Source of the DNA: Clostridiales bacterium
GTDB lineage: Bacteria; Bacillota; Clostridia; Oscillospirales; Acutalibacteraceae
Length of the DNA stretch: 44,090 nt
Reading direction: 5' to 3'
Assembly: GCA_021199275.1 (NCBI GenBank)
Contig: JAJQIJ010000010.1
Coordinates: 1 to 44,090 of the forward strand
Position 1 is the stretch's first letter; every line of letters starts with the position of its first letter. Under the pieces are notes generated by a model. That model was given only the letters and a program-made list of their open reading frames with translations, ran no database searches and was not told the origin of the DNA. The position numbers and the translations under genes are program-made. Positions 16,084 through 24,661 of the stretch are shown here, piece after piece.

Positions 16084-16743
16084 TCAGTCGACCGACTCTG
16101 AATTAGCGTATATTTCCCGCATCTTTTCGTCCGGGTACGCAGAGTCAAGGAATTCTTCAACAATATTGTCTGCCGCATTGCCGCTCTGCCTATCGTTCAT
16201 TCTGAGTGCTGCGCCGGCAGAAAGCGCACAGTCAAAAACAAAAAACGCAATAAACGCCCAAATCAAAATGTTTTCATGCGGCAACTTAAAAGCAGTAAAA
16301 ATCTTATTGAAAAGCGGTATCAGAAGTTTAACCCATGCAAGCCCTAAAACGCCCCAAAACAGCGAATAAAGCAGGCAGACCCTGCCGTTGATATTAAGCG
16401 GCAAATCGCTGTAATCCCATGCCACGCTTCCGAAAATAATTTCCTGCCCAAGCGAACATATGTATTCAGTAACAGTGCCTGTTACAAATGAAATCAGAAA
16501 TATTTTAACTGGCTTTGAGTTTTGAAACCTGACAAGCACTAAGGTAAGCAGCACCGCGCCAATGCTGTAGGCAAGGCTTAAATGCCCCAAAACCAGCGAT
16601 TTTCTGCTTTCAATATAGCCGTTTTTTATTAGACACCAAAGTGTTTCAACCAAATAGCCAAGCAAACCGGCCGCTATGAAAATCCAGATATACTGGTAAA
16701 AATTAAAACTTACCTTTTTTTCAAACTGCGCCTTTTTTTGCAT
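16084..16743 (-). CDS. CmpB-family membrane protein, copy 2
   Basis: The translated product is identical to that of 10887-11546, with the same start and ribosome binding site. It is the last minus-strand gene of unit 2 and ends at its own copied terminator. The absence of any amino-acid change means the duplication is very recent, is kept identical by conversion, or is an assembly artefact. Confidence 0.85.
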   Translation of the reverse strand: MQKKAQFEKKVSFNFYQYIWIFIAAGLLGYLVETLWCLIKNGYIESRKSLVLGHLSLAYSIGAVLLTLVLVRFQNSKPVKIFLISFVTGTVTEYICSLGQEIIFGSVAWDYSDLPLNINGRVCLLYSLFWGVLGLAWVKLLIPLFNKIFTAFKLPHENILIWAFIAFFVFDCALSAGAALRMNDRQSGNAADNIVEEFLDSAYPDEKMREIYANSESVD

Positions 16744-16869
16744 TTTGTGCACCTCTTCTCATCACATTAATAATATAACTTGCGTAAAAAAAGTTCAATG
16801 TTTACAGAGGTGAATTAATAAATATTTTATTTGTTGGCAGAAAACGCCCACTGCGCTGCGGGGCGCGCG

Positions 16870-17826
16870 TCAAAGCACACTTTTGAAAAATTCAAGCGCC
16901 GAATCAATGGCCTTTACGCCTATTTCATTAAAAGGGTTAAGCACGCTGAAAACATGCGGCAGGCTTTTGCCTTTAAAAGCCGGGTAATCGGCAATTTCGC
17001 ATAAAATATTTTTGCTTGTGAGCAAATCATAAGCCCTGTGCGTTTGCCGCCGGGCAAGCATGTCGCCGCTGCTGGTTATAAGATATGTGGGCGGAAAATA
17101 TTCAGCAAAGTCAACAACATTGCAAAAATCCATATATTTATATAGCTCTTTGCTTTTATAGTCAAGACCCCACATTTTCCTTGTGTAAACTGACATTAGC
17201 CCGGCGTCGTTCATAAAAGGCACAGGTGAAGTAAGCAAAAGAGCGGAAAGCTTTTTTTGAATGTCGGCAACACCAAACAGACTGCGCAGCGTGCTGCTTT
17301 GCAGCAAGACAGCGGCATAAGACGCCAGCTGCCCGCCTGCCGAATCGCCTGTAAGCATAATTTTTTCGCTGTCGCACGGGTATAAATGCATATTTTCAAA
17401 AATCCATTTCAGCGCCAGCATAACGTCTGAAAGCTGAATGTCCACCGTGACAGCGGGCACAAGGCGGTAATTTATGTTGAACACAGTGTAGCCCCTGGCG
17501 GCAAGGCACAGGCAGTAATATTCGTTAAGCTCTTTAGTGGCATACATCCAGCCGCCGCCGTGAATGTCAATTATAACAGGCAGCGGCGACGCAGTGTTTT
17601 CAGGGTAATAAACGTCAAGCAAATGCCACTTGTCGCCGCCGGCATATTGAATGTCCTTAACTTTTACCACGCCGGACGGCGGGGTTTGCCTGCTGTGCTT
17701 TTTTTCATCGCTTACAGCGCACATGTTCCAAAACGCGCCCATTAATTTGACAACCGGGTGTTTTGCAAGCGCCGCGGTGTCTGCCGGCATTTTAATTTCA
17801 CCGGCATTAGTTTGATTTTCAAGCAT
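16870..17826 (-). CDS. Alpha/beta hydrolase, copy 2
   Basis: Identical in translation to the esterase at 11673-12629, with the HGGGW, GDSAGG, Asp and His catalytic elements intact, so both copies should be active. The same ATG preceded by GAGGCAG is chosen. Confidence 0.88.
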   Translation of the reverse strand: MLENQTNAGEIKMPADTAALAKHPVVKLMGAFWNMCAVSDEKKHSRQTPPSGVVKVKDIQYAGGDKWHLLDVYYPENTASPLPVIIDIHGGGWMYATKELNEYYCLCLAARGYTVFNINYRLVPAVTVDIQLSDVMLALKWIFENMHLYPCDSEKIMLTGDSAGGQLASYAAVLLQSSTLRSLFGVADIQKKLSALLLTSPVPFMNDAGLMSVYTRKMWGLDYKSKELYKYMDFCNVVDFAEYFPPTYLITSSGDMLARRQTHRAYDLLTSKNILCEIADYPAFKGKSLPHVFSVLNPFNEIGVKAIDSALEFFKSVL

Positions 17827-17966
17827 AAAGCTGCCTCTTTCAGTTAAATTTACAAAACACCGCGCCGGCTTTGGCAGCCGGCGTTTCACACACAAATGTT
17901 TTTAAGTGTTTTTCTTACACGATTAATTATAAAAAATTCACACATGCTTGTCAATCAAAAAGTAAA

Positions 17967-17992
17967 GGCTGCAAGAATCTTGCAGCCTGTTT
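17967..17992. terminator. Terminator after the Cys-rich gene, copy 2
   Basis: The same GGCTGCAAGA hairpin as at 12770-12795. Confidence 0.8.
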
Positions 17993-18034
17993 TAAAATTA
18001 TTCAGAAACTGAACTTTTTTCTTTTGACTTGGAA

Positions 18035-18163
18035 TTAGCAGCAAGAGCCGTTGTTATCGCAACCGCAATTGCCGAAGCCGCCGCACAGAAGCAGGATTAT
18101 AATCAGGATAATAACCCAAGAAGTGCCGCCGCAGCCGCAACCATTATTACAACCGCAACCCAT
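18035..18163 (-). CDS. 42-aa Cys/Gly-rich protein, copy 2
   Basis: Identical to the gene at 12838-12966: nine cysteines, one membrane helix and the same GGGAGG ribosome binding site. Confidence 0.8.
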   Translation of the reverse strand: MGCGCNNGCGCGGTSWVIILIIILLLCGGFGNCGCDNNGSCC

Positions 18164-18285
18164 TGTCAAACCTCCCTTCGCTTTTCTAAACTATTCTATG
18201 AAAAACAAAAAAAGGTGTTACTGCAAAATTGATTGCCGTTTAAATAAGTGCCTTGGCGCGTTCTGGCGCCGGCAGTGCGGTGTAA

Positions 18286-18957
18286 TTAAATTACAACCCC
18301 GCCGCTGACAGACAGGTCTTGCCCGGTTATATAACGGTTTTCAGCCAAAAACAACGCCGCCCGCGCAACATCATGCGCAGTGCCCAGCCTGCCTAACGGA
18401 ATGTCTGCTATAAGCTCTTCTTTTGAAAATGCCGCGTTCATGCGTGTGTCAATCACACCGGGTGAAATGGAATTAACTGTAATACCGCTTGGGGCAAGTT
18501 CTTTTGCAAGAGCTTTTGTAAAGCCTATTACACCTGCTTTTGAAGCGGAATACAGTGTTTCGCACGACGCGCCGACTTCGCCCCAAATTGACGAAATGTT
18601 AATTATAGCGCCGCTTTTTTTCCTGAGCATAAGCTTCGAGGCATGTTTAGCGGCGAAATATGCACCCCTTAAATTTACGCCGACTACGTTTTCAAAGTCC
18701 TGCGGGGTTGTGTCGTTAATCATCTTAATAAGGCTGACGCCCGCGTTATTTACCAAAACATCAAGCGATGAAAAGCGGGAAAAAAGCTTTTCAATTTGCA
18801 TGCAATCGCGCATATCGCACCTAAAAGCGGCTGTGCCGGCATAATCAGGCTCAGTGCTGTTATAGGTTATAAAAACTTCATACCCATGTTCTTTAAAAAG
18901 CTGCGCGGTGGCATTGCCAATGCCGCCTGTGCCGCCGGTAATCAAAGCTGTTTTCAC
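18286..18957 (-). CDS. Short-chain dehydrogenase/reductase, copy 2
   Basis: Identical in translation to 13089-13760, with cofactor motif TGGTGGIG and catalytic YSASK intact. GTG start as in copy 1. Confidence 0.85.
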   Translation of the reverse strand: MKTALITGGTGGIGNATAQLFKEHGYEVFITYNSTEPDYAGTAAFRCDMRDCMQIEKLFSRFSSLDVLVNNAGVSLIKMINDTTPQDFENVVGVNLRGAYFAAKHASKLMLRKKSGAIINISSIWGEVGASCETLYSASKAGVIGFTKALAKELAPSGITVNSISPGVIDTRMNAAFSKEELIADIPLGRLGTAHDVARAALFLAENRYITGQDLSVSGGVVI

Positions 18958-19007
18958 AAAAGCGCCCCCACGAAACCGTTTGTTAAATAAGAGACACTGC
19001 CCGCCGC

Positions 19008-19058
19008 ACAATAAGGGCATGCCTGGCATTAAACGCGGCAAGCGACAAGCGCCCCCGC
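19008..19058. repeat. Intergenic repeat fragment R7, copy 2
   Basis: Duplicate of the fragment at 13811-13861. Confidence 0.6.
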
Positions 19059-19064
19059 CAAGCT

Positions 19065-19107
19065 ATATGTTAACATATTTGCTTGTATTTTTCAACATAA
19101 TATGTTA
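19065..19107. promoter_or_regulatory. Two palindromic operator-like sites, copy 2
   Basis: Duplicate of 13868-13910: ATATGTTAACATAT and AACATAATATGTT between the divergent genes. Confidence 0.5.
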
Positions 19108-19111
19108 TTAT
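19083..19111 (+). promoter_or_regulatory. Probable promoter of the gene at 19182, copy 2
   Basis: TTGTAT, 17 bp, TATTAT, the same as at 13886-13914. Confidence 0.5.
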
Positions 19112-19181
19112 GACATGTAAGCTGCCCGCATTGCAGTCTGCTGTGGGGCAAGCCCTTATTTAAAAAACGGTGGTTATTAAT

Positions 19182-19685
19182 ATGGAAAGAGAATTTTATA
19201 CAATTTCAGTTTATGTTGACAAAGACGAAAATCTTATAGGAATTCCCTGCGGTGACAGTGAAAAATACTTAGTCGGCGACATTGACAAGGTAATTTTGCT
19301 AAAAAAGCCATATGGCGAAAAGGAAGTTGAAAAATTTATTGACAGCGTTTTTGACAGCTGCTATTCAAAGCGGCATAATGACGAAAGTGAAATTTCAACA
19401 ATTGAAAAATACACTAAGAAAAAGGGCTTTGTAAACGCCACGGCTGACCTGACTCTGATTTCGCTGGTTAAAACGCAAAACAGCATTTCAATTATGCCCA
19501 CTTTTAATGACAGCGAAAAAGGCCCGCTTTGCATTGACGACGATGAAAGAGTAATAACGCTGCCTTATAATGCGGGCGAACTTTACGAGCAGATTAACGA
19601 CATTATAATGGTTTATGTAAAAGCAAACGCTTTTTATAAAATTGTTGCCGAAATTGAAAATGAAAAAGACGGCAACGCAAATTAA
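19182..19685 (+). CDS. Unknown acidic protein, copy 2
   Basis: Identical in translation to 13985-14488. 167 residues, no recognised family, no membrane helix. Confidence 0.75.
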   Translation: MEREFYTISVYVDKDENLIGIPCGDSEKYLVGDIDKVILLKKPYGEKEVEKFIDSVFDSCYSKRHNDESEISTIEKYTKKKGFVNATADLTLISLVKTQNSISIMPTFNDSEKGPLCIDDDERVITLPYNAGELYEQINDIIMVYVKANAFYKIVAEIENEKDGNAN

Positions 19686-19712
19686 AAAACGCAGTTAATA
19701 TTAAAAAATTAA

Positions 19713-19736
19713 GCGCCCGCACAAAAGTGCGGGCGC
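19713..19736. terminator. Terminator between convergent genes, copy 2
   Basis: The same GCGCCCGCAC hairpin as at 14516-14539. Confidence 0.85.
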
Positions 19737-19752
19737 TGTCTTACAATAAAAG

Positions 19753-21039
19753 CTATTTTTCCGCCTTTTCTTCCGGCAGGCCGTTTTCGTCATAATTTAA
19801 AATTGTTGAAATCACAATTTTAAAGCCGGTTTCAATGGCTTCGGGCACAAGCCTGTCTGCCGTGTCGCGGCGGTTGTGGTAATAATCTGCCGGCGTGGGG
19901 TCCATAGCGGCAAGGCAGGTGGCTTTGATTCCGGCCTGCGAAAACGCCGCAGCGTCAGACGAGCCGAAAAACACGCTTGCGAACTTGGCGTCTTCATAAC
20001 CCGCCTCTTTGGCAGAGTCCATAACAAGCTGTGACATGCGCGCGTCATTTTTAACAGTGCCGGTCATGTCGCGCGAATAAACGTTTAAATATTCAAGGTC
20101 AGTCAATGTGTCGCAGCACAAAACCACCGTTTCAACGTCGCCTGTATATTCGCCCAAATGTTCTTTGGCAAATGCTTTGGCACCGCGCAGGCCGGCCTCT
20201 TCCCCGTCTGTAATCATGGCAACAACTTCGGTGTTTTCAAATTCAACGCCCGCCATGTCAAGCGCACGAAGCGCGCATGCCGCGGCGAAGGTGCCGGTAA
20301 GGTTGTCATTGGCGCCGGGCGATATTGTTTTAAAGTCAACAAACCAATATAATGTCACCATAAAAATAACGGTAATCAAATGGAAATAAAACGAATAGTC
20401 AAGCATAAAGTCGCCGAAAGCGCCAAGGCCGGCGAAGTTACAAATAATGCACACAATAGCTATTATAAATGAAATTATGCCGCACACAATTGTGCCGCCC
20501 ATAAATATGCTCATGCCGGGGCCTTTGAAATAATAAATATGCCGCCATTCATACGCCGAGTCAATATGCCCGCTGATTACTATTCTTTTTTTGACTTCCC
20601 CGGTGGGTTTTCTTGTGGCAACAAGGTTGTGGCCGGTTGCTTTTTTGTAAAGCGGGTCCATAAACTGCTTATAAAGAAGAAATTCCAGCACAGTTATAAG
20701 AAGCCCAAGCCCGGTTACTATGCCCACAATGCACTGCGCTATAAAAAATGTTATAATGTTTGTAAAGGTCAGCAGCAGTGAAACGAGCACTGCGGCTATT
20801 ACAAAAAACGCAACTATTTTTGTGAAATGCAAAAAAGCTTTTGGCGCCATTTTATATTCTTCAAAATGCACGTCGTCGCAAAATTGAGACATTTCGCGTT
20901 TTAAATATTTTTCAGCCGCAAGGCAATTGTCATTTCCGGATTCACGCGGGCCGTATTTTTTAATAACGCTTTTAATGTTTTTTACCGTGTAATCAACATT
21001 TTCTTTGATTACCGCCTGGGGAAAGTCACCGTATTTCAT
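19753..21039 (-). CDS. Membrane M28-family metallopeptidase, copy 2
   Basis: Identical in translation to 14556-15842. This is the copy in the presumed ancestral context: the GH20 stop codon lies two bases before the peptidase ATG, with no good ribosome binding site directly in front, so translation is probably coupled to GH20. All zinc ligands are present (His158, Asp160, Asp245, Glu281, Asp310, His388). Confidence 0.87.
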   Translation of the reverse strand: MKYGDFPQAVIKENVDYTVKNIKSVIKKYGPRESGNDNCLAAEKYLKREMSQFCDDVHFEEYKMAPKAFLHFTKIVAFFVIAAVLVSLLLTFTNIITFFIAQCIVGIVTGLGLLITVLEFLLYKQFMDPLYKKATGHNLVATRKPTGEVKKRIVISGHIDSAYEWRHIYYFKGPGMSIFMGGTIVCGIISFIIAIVCIICNFAGLGAFGDFMLDYSFYFHLITVIFMVTLYWFVDFKTISPGANDNLTGTFAAACALRALDMAGVEFENTEVVAMITDGEEAGLRGAKAFAKEHLGEYTGDVETVVLCCDTLTDLEYLNVYSRDMTGTVKNDARMSQLVMDSAKEAGYEDAKFASVFFGSSDAAAFSQAGIKATCLAAMDPTPADYYHNRRDTADRLVPEAIETGFKIVISTILNYDENGLPEEKAEK

Positions 21040-21041
21040 AA

Positions 21042-22634
21042 TTAATCTTCGGCGGTTGAAGCCGCCGCCTCCTTTTGCAATAATTTATTGTTGGCCAAAA
21101 ATTCAATGTTAGAATTACCGTGCCTAATTTTATATATGTAATAAAACCTTTTTATTATGTTTTTGGGGTTTGCTGTTTTATCTGCCGCCCGATTAATGCC
21201 AAGGCGCTCATATATGCCTTTAATGCTGTCAAACCTTTTCAGAAAGTCTGAAAAAGACTTGTTTTCATCGTCAGTCCAGCCGGCTTCGGCAAGGGCTTCG
21301 GCGCGGGGGTGCAGCTGCATTTCAAGCTTTTGCGGGGTTGGCATCCACTCAGTCCATAATTCGCCCTCTATGCCGATTACAGCCTTTTCCAGTTCGGGTG
21401 TAATGCCATATTTACCGGGCGAAAATTCATAAGTGTTTTTAAGCGGGTACATGGCGTAAGGCATGTCAAAATAAAACGATTTGTGGTTGCTCATTATTAA
21501 GCTGCCGCCGGTGCGGGCATATTCTTCGCACAGCGGCAGGCGCTTATTTTCCCAGCACTGAACTATAACAGACTTGTCAATTTCACCGCCATTTAAAATT
21601 TCGTTCCAGCCCACAGCACGTTTACCGGCGGCTTTTAAATGCCGGCACAAAATGCCGGTTAGCATTTTTTGCAGTTCCTGCTCTTTGGCAAAGCCGTTTT
21701 CTTTCATTACGCGTTGGCATGCGGGGCAACGCGCCCATTCAAGAGTTTTGCATTCATCGCCGCCTATATGGAAATATTCAAACGGGAAAAGGGCCGCGAC
21801 TTCGTCATAAACGTCTAAAATGAAGTCAATGCTTTCCTGCTTTCCCATGCAGACGGGGCGGTTCCATGCTTCAATGCCGCGCTTGTTTGGAATATAATCG
21901 CTGAAATAGCCGAAAACTTCCGTTTCAAGCTCGCGGCATGCCAGGTTGGGGTAAGCTGCAATTGCGGCGCCCATGTGTGCGGGCACATCTATTTCAGGCA
22001 TTATATTGACGCAGCGCGCAGCGGCATATTCAACAATTTCCTTTATGTCTTCCTGGGTGTAATAACCACCGTATTCTTTTTGCTCAAAGCTGTCTGACGT
22101 TGCGCTGCCAAGCTGGGTATACGCACGTTTTGAGCCGATTTCGGCAAGGCGCGGGTATTTTTTTATTTCAATGCGCCAGCCCTGGTCGTCGCTCAAGTGC
22201 CAGTGCAGCACATTGAGCTTTAGCCTGAACATTTCGTCTATCATTTTTTTGACATATTCCTTGCCGAAAAAATGGCGTGATTCATCAAGGCTGACGCCGC
22301 GGTATTTGTATTTCGGGCGGTCTTTAATTTCAACACAGGGCACGCGGCAAACACCTTCGTCAAAACGCCCAAGCATGCGAAGAGTTTGCAACGCATAATA
22401 AGCGCCAACGCGCCCGGAAGCTTTTATTGTGACTGAGCCGCCGGTGCATTTAAGGCTGTATTCAGCCTGCCCCATTGACGCCTGGTAATAAATATTTATC
22501 TTAGCCTTGCTGCGGCTTGTGTCTTTCAGCAGCGGCAATTCAATATTTGAATAGACAGCTTCGTTTTCGGCAAGCGCTATGCTTCCGCCGTATTCTTTAA
22601 TTGAATTGGCAAGCGGTATTAAACTTAAATGCAA
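21042..22634 (-). CDS. GH20 beta-N-acetylhexosaminidase
   Basis: Removes terminal GlcNAc or GalNAc from glycans. 530 residues. An N-terminal GH20b-type domain is followed by the catalytic barrel with RGVSLDESRHFFGKEYVKK, NVLHWHLSDDQGWRIEI and the catalytic Asp-Glu pair in HIGGDE. No signal peptide is seen, so it probably acts on imported oligosaccharides. The start is taken as TTG 22634, with GGGGGTGG five bases upstream. The last 22 codons lie inside duplicated DNA (to 21107). The peptidase follows two bases after the stop. A 10-bp palindrome AACTATAGTT at 22671-22680 lies upstream and could be an operator. Confidence 0.93.
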   Translation of the reverse strand: MHLSLIPLANSIKEYGGSIALAENEAVYSNIELPLLKDTSRSKAKINIYYQASMGQAEYSLKCTGGSVTIKASGRVGAYYALQTLRMLGRFDEGVCRVPCVEIKDRPKYKYRGVSLDESRHFFGKEYVKKMIDEMFRLKLNVLHWHLSDDQGWRIEIKKYPRLAEIGSKRAYTQLGSATSDSFEQKEYGGYYTQEDIKEIVEYAAARCVNIMPEIDVPAHMGAAIAAYPNLACRELETEVFGYFSDYIPNKRGIEAWNRPVCMGKQESIDFILDVYDEVAALFPFEYFHIGGDECKTLEWARCPACQRVMKENGFAKEQELQKMLTGILCRHLKAAGKRAVGWNEILNGGEIDKSVIVQCWENKRLPLCEEYARTGGSLIMSNHKSFYFDMPYAMYPLKNTYEFSPGKYGITPELEKAVIGIEGELWTEWMPTPQKLEMQLHPRAEALAEAGWTDDENKSFSDFLKRFDSIKGIYERLGINRAADKTANPKNIIKRFYYIYKIRHGNSNIEFLANNKLLQKEAAASTAED

Positions 22635-22695
22635 ATGTCCACCCCCGATAAACGCCGCGGCAAATAAATTAACTATAGTTTAACATAAATTTTAA

Positions 22696-22725
22696 TTGAC
22701 AACAACTGTTTTTGCGTAGTATAAT
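22696..22725 (+). promoter_or_regulatory. Promoter of tRNA-Arg
   Basis: TTGACA at 22696-22701 and TATAAT at 22720-22725, both perfect hexamers, with an 18-bp spacer. It points to the tRNA at 22804. Confidence 0.75.
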
Positions 22726-22803
22726 CAAAATTAATAAAATTTTAACTATTTGTTCAGCTAAAACACGGGCTTGATTTAATTTAAACAAAAGCATATCACA
22801 TTT

Positions 22804-22879
22804 CTCCCGGTAGCACAATGGCTAATGCACCAGATTCCGATTCTGAAGATTGGGGGTTCGAGTCCCTTCCGGGAGACCA
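22804..22879 (+). tRNA. tRNA-Arg (anticodon CCG)
   Basis: 76 bases including an encoded CCA end. Acceptor arms CTCCCGG and CCGGGAG pair fully, with discriminator A. The anticodon loop TTCCGAT gives CCG, which reads CGG arginine codons. The T loop is TTCGAGT. The outermost anticodon-stem pair looks like a C-A mismatch, and two G-T pairs occur in the T stem; the rest folds normally. Confidence 0.93.
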
Positions 22880-22882
22880 TAA

Positions 22883-22915
22883 CGCCGCAGCCCGGCTTTC
22901 GGGTGCGGCGGTTTT
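22883..22915 (+). terminator. Terminator after tRNA-Arg
   Basis: CGCCGCA and CCCG pair with CGGG and TGCGGCG, followed by a short T run. The MFS gene starts 34 bases later. Confidence 0.7.
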
Positions 22916-22948
22916 AATTCAACAAATTGCTTTAAAGGGGGCGGAACT

Positions 22949-24121
22949 TTGCCGGCGGCAATTGTGCTTGTAGCTATTTTTATTGCATATATAGGGCTTG
23001 GCATTCCCGATTCCCTTTTGGGCAGCGCATGGCCCGCAATATACACGGAATTAGGCGTGAATATTTCATGTTTAAGCGCCGTGTCAATAATTATTTCGGC
23101 CGGCACCATAATATCAAGCTTTGCAAGCGAGCGCATTGTAAAAAAATTAAAAACACCCCTTGTGGCAGTTTTAAGCACAGCGCTCACGGTAATAGCACTT
23201 TTGGGCTTTTCTTTGTCAAAAAACATGGTGTGGCTTTGCTTTTGCGCAATTCCGCAGGGGTTAGGCGCCGGTGCGATAGACGCGGCTTTAAACAATTATG
23301 TTGCGCACAATTACAAGGCAACGCACATGAATTTTTTGCATGGGTTTTACGGCGTGGGCGTTGCAGTCAGCCCATATATAATGGCTGCATTTCTGAAAAA
23401 CGGCATGCAGTGGCGCCAAGGTTACAGAACATTATTTTATATGCAGGGCGCAATACTTATTATAATAATTTTATCGCTGCCATTTTGGAAAATGGCAAGA
23501 AGTGCCGAATCTATTGAAAAAAGCAGGGCGCAAAGGCCAATCAAGTTTTCAGCTTTAATTAAAAATTCAGCGGTGCGCACGCAGTGGGTTACGTTTATAG
23601 GCTCTTGCGGCATTGAATCTCTGTGCCTTGTCTGGGGCAGCACATATTTGGTGAATTCGCAGGGGGTGTCTGCTGATTACGGCGCAAAAATCATTACTTT
23701 TTATTATGCCGGGCTTACTCTGAGCAGGCTGGGCGCCGGATTTATTGTAAAGAAAATTTCAAGCGAAAAAATTGTTTTTGCCGGGCAGGCGATAACATTT
23801 GCGGCAATAGTTATATTGCTGTGGGCAAACAACGCCGCCGCGGCAGGCGCGGGGCTCTTTCTGGTGGGGCTGGGCAACGGCCCGTTTTTCCCGAACATGA
23901 CGCGCCTAACGGTTGAATATTTTGACTCTGAACTGTCTCAGGCAATTATAGGCACGCAAATGGGGTTTGGATACACATCTATTCTGTTAACGCCGGTTAT
24001 GTTCGGCATAATTTCAAATATATTTTCTACTGCTGCTTTTCCTTTTTATTTAGGCGTATGTTTTGCCATAATGCTGGCAGCCACATTGAGCCTTAAGAAA
24101 AAAGTAAGCCGCCGCAGCTGA
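22949..24121 (+). CDS. MFS transporter
   Basis: A 390-residue major facilitator with about 12 membrane helices. It has FLHGFYGVGVAVSPYIMAAF and an acidic and basic loop pattern like the sugar/fucose-permease-like branch, and it is near the usual MFS length. The start is TTG 22949, with AAAGGGGG about nine bases upstream; no ATG or GTG fits the family's N-terminus better. It lies between tRNA-Arg and two tRNA-Ala genes. The substrate cannot be read from sequence. Confidence 0.85.
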   Translation: MPAAIVLVAIFIAYIGLGIPDSLLGSAWPAIYTELGVNISCLSAVSIIISAGTIISSFASERIVKKLKTPLVAVLSTALTVIALLGFSLSKNMVWLCFCAIPQGLGAGAIDAALNNYVAHNYKATHMNFLHGFYGVGVAVSPYIMAAFLKNGMQWRQGYRTLFYMQGAILIIIILSLPFWKMARSAESIEKSRAQRPIKFSALIKNSAVRTQWVTFIGSCGIESLCLVWGSTYLVNSQGVSADYGAKIITFYYAGLTLSRLGAGFIVKKISSEKIVFAGQAITFAAIVILLWANNAAAAGAGLFLVGLGNGPFFPNMTRLTVEYFDSELSQAIIGTQMGFGYTSILLTPVMFGIISNIFSTAAFPFYLGVCFAIMLAATLSLKKKVSRRS

Positions 24122-24171
24122 GCTTTTTTGCACAATTTCGCAGAATTTTATTAAATAATGATAATTTACTC

Positions 24172-24200
24172 TTGAATTACGGTTTCAAATATGATAAACT
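24172..24200 (+). promoter_or_regulatory. Promoter of the tRNA-Ala pair
   Basis: TTGAAT at 24172-24177 and TAAACT at 24195-24200 with a 17-bp spacer, ending 22 bases before the first tRNA. Confidence 0.55.
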
Positions 24201-24222
24201 TACAAACAGAGCTTTTAGAAAA

Positions 24223-24298
24223 GGGCGCGTAGCTCAGTTGGGAGAGCGCTGCATTCGCATTGCAGAGGTCGAGGGTTCAAATCCCTTCGTGTCCACCA
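24223..24298 (+). tRNA. tRNA-Ala (anticodon CGC)
   Basis: 76 bases with encoded CCA. Acceptor GGGCGCG pairs with CGTGTCC, including the G3-U70 pair that identifies alanine tRNAs. Anticodon loop TTCGCAT gives CGC. T loop TTCAAAT. Confidence 0.96.
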
Positions 24299-24338
24299 AG
24301 CATGCGGCGGCTTTACCAAAGCACACGCCGCAGCCCAT

Positions 24339-24414
24339 GGGGCATTAGCGCAGCTGGGAGCGCACCACACTGGCAGTGTGGGGGTCAGGGGTTCAAGTCC
24401 CCTATGCTCCACCA
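24339..24414 (+). tRNA. tRNA-Ala (anticodon GGC)
   Basis: 76 bases with encoded CCA. Acceptor GGGGCAT pairs with ATGCTCC, again with G3-U70. Anticodon loop CTGGCAG gives GGC. It lies 40 bases after the first tRNA-Ala and is probably co-transcribed with it. Confidence 0.96.
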
Positions 24415-24416
24415 CA

Positions 24417-24449
24417 AAAGCGGCAGGAATTTAATTCCTGCCGCTTTAT
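24417..24449 (+). terminator. Terminator after the tRNA-Ala pair
   Basis: A perfect AAAGCGGCAGGAAT / ATTCCTGCCGCTTT stem followed by T-rich sequence. Confidence 0.85.
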
Positions 24450-24585
24450 TCTTTCACCGCTTATCAACAGCGGGGCTTTTGCATGGCCATGTTTTGCCGC
24501 TGCCCATGTACAAAGGCGCTGTCTTTTCATGTTTTATGACATTACAAATTAATTCCGGCACCGCAAAATAAACCACAAAAGTATA

Positions 24586-24614
24586 TTGCTTAACCATTAG
24601 ATATGTGTTATACT
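24586..24614 (+). promoter_or_regulatory. Promoter of the metallophosphoesterase gene
   Basis: TTGCTT at 24586-24591 and TATACT at 24609-24614 with a 17-bp spacer, about 48 bases before the start codon. Confidence 0.6.
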
Positions 24615-24661
24615 TAGATAGATTAATACAAAGTTAACAAGGAATCTGCTGGGGGTTGGCT

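Larger units (their letters stand above)
15911..21107. repeat. Tandem duplication, unit 2 (5197 bp)
   Basis: The second unit of the head-to-tail duplication, identical to 10714-15910 wherever I compared it. Its right end lies inside the 3' part of the GH20 gene, which is intact here. Its left end copies the -35 and -10 boxes of the ctsR promoter without the CtsR operator. Confidence 0.97.

Noticed and set aside
10714..21107. Composite transposon or integrative element
   Set aside because: No transposase, integrase, inverted border repeats or att site; a simple tandem duplication explains the data.
22822..23295. Minus-strand frame with GTRTPNLQNRNLVH-like end
   Set aside because: It is the known false translation of the antisense of a tRNA (here tRNA-Arg) and of the MFS gene.
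24215..24415. Minus-strand frame with HRGLEPLTPTLPV
   Set aside because: Antisense of the two tRNA-Ala genes, a common spurious annotation.
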